DNA of 64,000 nucleotides from Acinetobacter seifertii (GTDB lineage Bacteria; Pseudomonadota; Gammaproteobacteria; Pseudomonadales; Moraxellaceae): contig NZ_KB851200.1 in assembly GCF_000368065.1 (NCBI RefSeq), positions 1,543,204-1,607,203 on the forward strand, given 5' to 3'. The first letter of the stretch is position 1. Each line of letters begins with the position of its first letter. A program made the position numbers and the translations under genes. Shown piece after piece: positions 62,695 to 64,000 of the stretch. The notes below the pieces were generated by a model that was not told where the DNA came from, searched no databases, and saw nothing but the letters and a program-made list of their open reading frames with translations.

Positions 62695-64000
62695 CTAGTT
62701 TTTAAACGTACCTAAATAAGGAAAAAGAAGTTCTACGTATTTACGAGTACTCCAAAGACCAATACTTTTATGATGAGAATCGGGGGCTAGAAATGGGGTA
62801 AGTTTGCATATTTTTATTGCAAGATCGCTTGATTGCAGCACGCGCTCTTGCAGTGCATCAAGCTCACCATCAGAGATATAGCTAAATAAATAGTCCTGAA
62901 TACGCTGGCTATTTTTTAGTTCTCTGCTGTATGCCAAGAAGTTAGAAGAATGATCACTACCAGCAATCCAGTCATGAATAATTTGGCGCTCTACAGGGTT
63001 AAACACCCCAAACATTTTTCCATTTTCTTCATTAATCATCCGCCAGAACACGCTCTGTTCAGGGCCGGTATTAAACTTAATCCATTTCTGTTCAGTTAAA
63101 TGAGTGATTAAACCTGCAATATCATCAGGGTTTGATAACCATTGATTAATGGTTTTACAGCCAAACTGTCTGGTTTCGTTATGAATGAGCTGCCCGACAA
63201 GTGCCTTTCTTTTCAAAATTTTATGAACAAAGTCTTCAAGACTTAAATTCTTGATAATATTTGAGGAAGATTCACCACTGCTATTCAAGGCAAAACCCTG
63301 TTTTAACTTGGTAAAGAAAAGCTCTTTATCTCTGTATTTGTTGTAAATATCTTCAATAACTTTAATGGCTTTATGGGCATGGCCATTGTCAATGTTATCA
63401 ATGGTGATATGTAGATTAAAATATTTAGAATCAATGCCTAATTCAGCAAGCTCATAATTTGAAATTAAAAGATGCAGTGGAAGCTGTTCATATCCTAAAT
63501 TAAAACCGACCATCTCTGGAATAAACTCAGGCGGTGCATACCCTAGTGCTAGCTGAACGACTGCTTGATGATAGTATTCGTCTTCTAAAAGCAAATCGAA
63601 GCTGTCGAGTCCGAGACTGCGTAAAAGGTCATCATAAATACAGACATGGTTCGCTTTCGGTTCACCTAAACCAAGTTCTTCCAAATAAGTAATAATGAGC
63701 TCATGAAAGACTGGATCATTCCAATAATGCACTGAGCTATATAACCATGCACCATCGACCTTTTTAGTCGGCGATACTTTTATGAGAAATTCAAACGCCT
63801 GAGCAACATTCTGAAAATACTCTCTATCTTGACCAGCTTGTCTACGGTTTAAATATGCCTGAAATTCCTGACAATTTTTTTTATTATCGTTCTCACACCA
63901 TGTTTTAATCGAATTGATATCTGAAGGAAAATCTATTTCCTCTATCTCTAATTTTTCAATCTCTTTAATCAGAAAATCTCTTGCCTTTTTCTCTTTCTCA
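62695..64000 (-). CDS. Haem-oxygenase-like iron-containing redox enzyme (partial, 5' end beyond window)
   Basis: The open frame runs uninterrupted from the stop at 62695 to the right edge: upstream of the GTG at 63732 it stays open for 89 more codons, with GAWLYSSVHYWNDP in frame, so the start lies outside the window. About 434 residues are visible. The mid-part has the pattern FNLHITIDNIDNGHAHKAIK typical of haem-oxygenase-like di-iron proteins (iron-containing redox enzyme family). These carry Glu/His/Asp ligands on helices. It is directly upstream of katE, so a role in stress or in oxidative chemistry is possible. Substrate not identified. Confidence 0.82.
   Translation of the reverse strand, partial: EKEKKARDFLIKEIEKLEIEEIDFPSDINSIKTWCENDNKKNCQEFQAYLNRRQAGQDREYFQNVAQAFEFLIKVSPTKKVDGAWLYSSVHYWNDPVFHELIITYLEELGLGEPKANHVCIYDDLLRSLGLDSFDLLLEDEYYHQAVVQLALGYAPPEFIPEMVGFNLGYEQLPLHLLISNYELAELGIDSKYFNLHITIDNIDNGHAHKAIKVIEDIYNKYRDKELFFTKLKQGFALNSSGESSSNIIKNLSLEDFVHKILKRKALVGQLIHNETRQFGCKTINQWLSNPDDIAGLITHLTEQKWIKFNTGPEQSVFWRMINEENGKMFGVFNPVERQIIHDWIAGSDHSSNFLAYSRELKNSQRIQDYLFSYISDGELDALQERVLQSSDLAIKICKLTPFLAPDSHHKSIGLWSTRKYVELLFPYLGTFKN

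Overview
The window looks like chromosomal DNA of an Acinetobacter, most likely of the A. calcoaceticus-baumannii group. The base composition is AT-rich. It carries the divergent umuDAb-like/ddrR-like pair with a palindromic SOS box, a family 2A encapsulin with a cysteine desulfurase cargo, a complete biotin-independent malonate decarboxylase operon, and many LysR, MocR and LysE genes in small divergent pairs. The species call is an inference from gene content. I saw no rRNA, tRNA, CRISPR array, phage or insertion-sequence transposase.

Layout. 1-3.1 kb: a hydantoin/purine-type module, with an FCD-type GntR repressor (cut by the left edge), an NCS1 permease and an Asp/Glu/hydantoin racemase, with two near-identical palindromic operators upstream. 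3.2-13.9 kb: an organosulfur block with tauABCD on the minus strand, a divergent outer-membrane porin, an MFS carrier, an NtaA/DszA-type flavin monooxygenase, a DszC/SfnB-type acyl-CoA-dehydrogenase-like enzyme and an unrecognised 272-residue protein. 14.6-17.2 kb: a bd-type quinol oxidase (cydA, cydB) and a 44-residue CydX-like third subunit. 17.3-27.1 kb: a MocR regulator, a LysR regulator and the malonate operon mdcABCDEGH-madLM. 27.3-35.8 kb: GNAT, PaiB-like and MocR genes, a CidA/LrgA-LrgB pair with a divergent LysR gene, two glutathione transferases, and a LysR/SDR divergent pair.

36.0-40.6 kb is the most striking locus. It encodes a rhodanese, an EpsC-type serine O-acetyltransferase, a family 2A encapsulin shell protein and a cysteine desulfurase with a long disordered N-terminal targeting region, all on one strand. 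Together they look like a sulfur-handling and sulfur-storage compartment system that takes sulfur from cysteine into a protein shell.

40.6-42.9 kb: a LysE-type exporter and its divergent LysR gene, bracketed by two inverted copies of a roughly 148-bp repeat. 42.9-46.8 kb: a polar amino acid ABC transporter with two tandem lipoprotein binding proteins. 47.0-51.6 kb: small GNAT, MFS/LysR tail-overlapping pair, cyclophilin-like protein and a secreted alpha/beta hydrolase. 51.6-57.8 kb: a two-component system whose hybrid histidine kinase carries an entire NCS1 permease at its N-terminus, divergent from a stand-alone NCS1 permease. Both share a C-terminal CX2C-X19-CX2C motif, which suggests a transporter-derived nutrient sensor. 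57.9-59.1 kb: Lrp and LysE pair. 59.2-60.3 kb: umuDAb-like repressor and ddrR-like gene around an SOS box. 60.5-64 kb: large catalase HPII and a haem-oxygenase-like iron enzyme running off the right edge.

Sulfur is a recurring theme. Taurine and other organosulfur compounds can enter through the 3-13 kb block, cysteine precursors are made at 36.6 kb, and cysteine sulfur may be stored in the encapsulin at 37.7-40.6 kb.
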